This document shows positions 13,030 through 13,085 of a stretch of 13,085 nucleotides of DNA, in pieces. The first letter of the stretch is position 1. Each line of letters begins with the position of its first letter. The position numbers were made by a program, and so were the translations under genes. The stretch is from CAYMND01 sp964465065 (GTDB lineage: Bacteria; Acidobacteriota; Aminicenantia; UBA2199). The notes beneath the pieces were generated by a model. It was not told where the DNA came from, did no database searches, and saw nothing but the letters and a program-made list of their open reading frames with translations. The stretch is taken from positions 1-13,085 of the forward strand of contig CAYXHZ010000078.1 of assembly GCA_964465065.1 (NCBI GenBank). The letters run 5' to 3'.

Positions 13030-13085
13030 CCTCCTGGTTCAACGGAATATTCATACTCCTGCCGCATAAAAAAATCCAGTTGCAG

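Noticed and set aside
13052..13054. ATG on the minus strand after AGGAGT near the right edge
   Set aside because: It opens a frame different from the membrane protein, giving a Pro/Arg-rich shadow peptide, and the ribosome binding site is only one base away.
1..13085. CRISPR arrays, insertion sequences, toxin-antitoxin or phage-defence modules
   Set aside because: No regularly spaced repeats, transposase, terminal inverted repeats or defence-family motifs were found on either strand.

Overview
The window looks like ordinary chromosome from a Gram-negative-type bacterium of moderately high GC (about 55-60% by eye). It is densely packed and uses strong AGGAG-type ribosome binding sites and sigma70-type promoters. 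Exported proteins carry Sec signal peptides, and there is a cell-wall ligase, a DksA-type RNA polymerase regulator, a cyclic-di-GMP (PilZ) protein and a PpsR-type regulator of phosphoenolpyruvate synthesis. The gene mix would suit a deltaproteobacterium or an Acidobacteriota/Aminicenantes-like lineage. That placement is an impression from protein style, not something the sequence proves. I see no phage, insertion sequence, CRISPR array or other obvious mobile element.

Layout. (1) 55-1907, + strand: a textbook consensus promoter drives tRNA-Arg(ACG). Only 36 nt later comes a coiled-coil protein of unknown function, translationally coupled to a GT4 glycosyltransferase. (2) 1904-3561, - strand: an exported TPR protein followed by the 16S rRNA methyltransferase RsmD, whose stop overlaps the stop of the glycosyltransferase. 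(3) 3674-5496, - strand: a consensus promoter, a leader hairpin, a dksA-like gene and murF, the last two joined by a TAATG stop/start. (4) 5503-6992, + strand: a YkgJ-type cysteine-cluster protein overlapping an E1-like (ThiF/MoeB/HesA) enzyme that has lost its zinc cysteines. (5) 7005-8372, + strand: promoter and a three-part protein, YcgR-like N-domain, PilZ domain and a degenerate receiver-like C-domain. (6) 8388-10705, - strand: ppsR followed by an exported protein of unknown function. (7) 10756-12719, + strand: promoter, an exported SMP-30/gluconolactonase-type beta-propeller, a YitT-family membrane protein and a candidate terminator. (8) 12706-13029, - strand: a small three-helix membrane protein with a problematic start codon.

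Transcription units alternate strand throughout. All three tail-to-tail junctions are extremely tight: a 4-base overlap, 15 bases apart, and abutting. At two of them, lysine codons at the end of one gene supply the T-tract of a possible terminator for the opposing gene.

The strongest leads for something undescribed are the YkgJ plus zinc-less E1-like pair, the PilZ/pseudo-receiver protein, and the tRNA-headed glycosyltransferase operon with its free-standing coiled-coil module. None of these is demonstrated to be a new system from sequence alone. The window has no gene-free stretch longer than about 115 bases.
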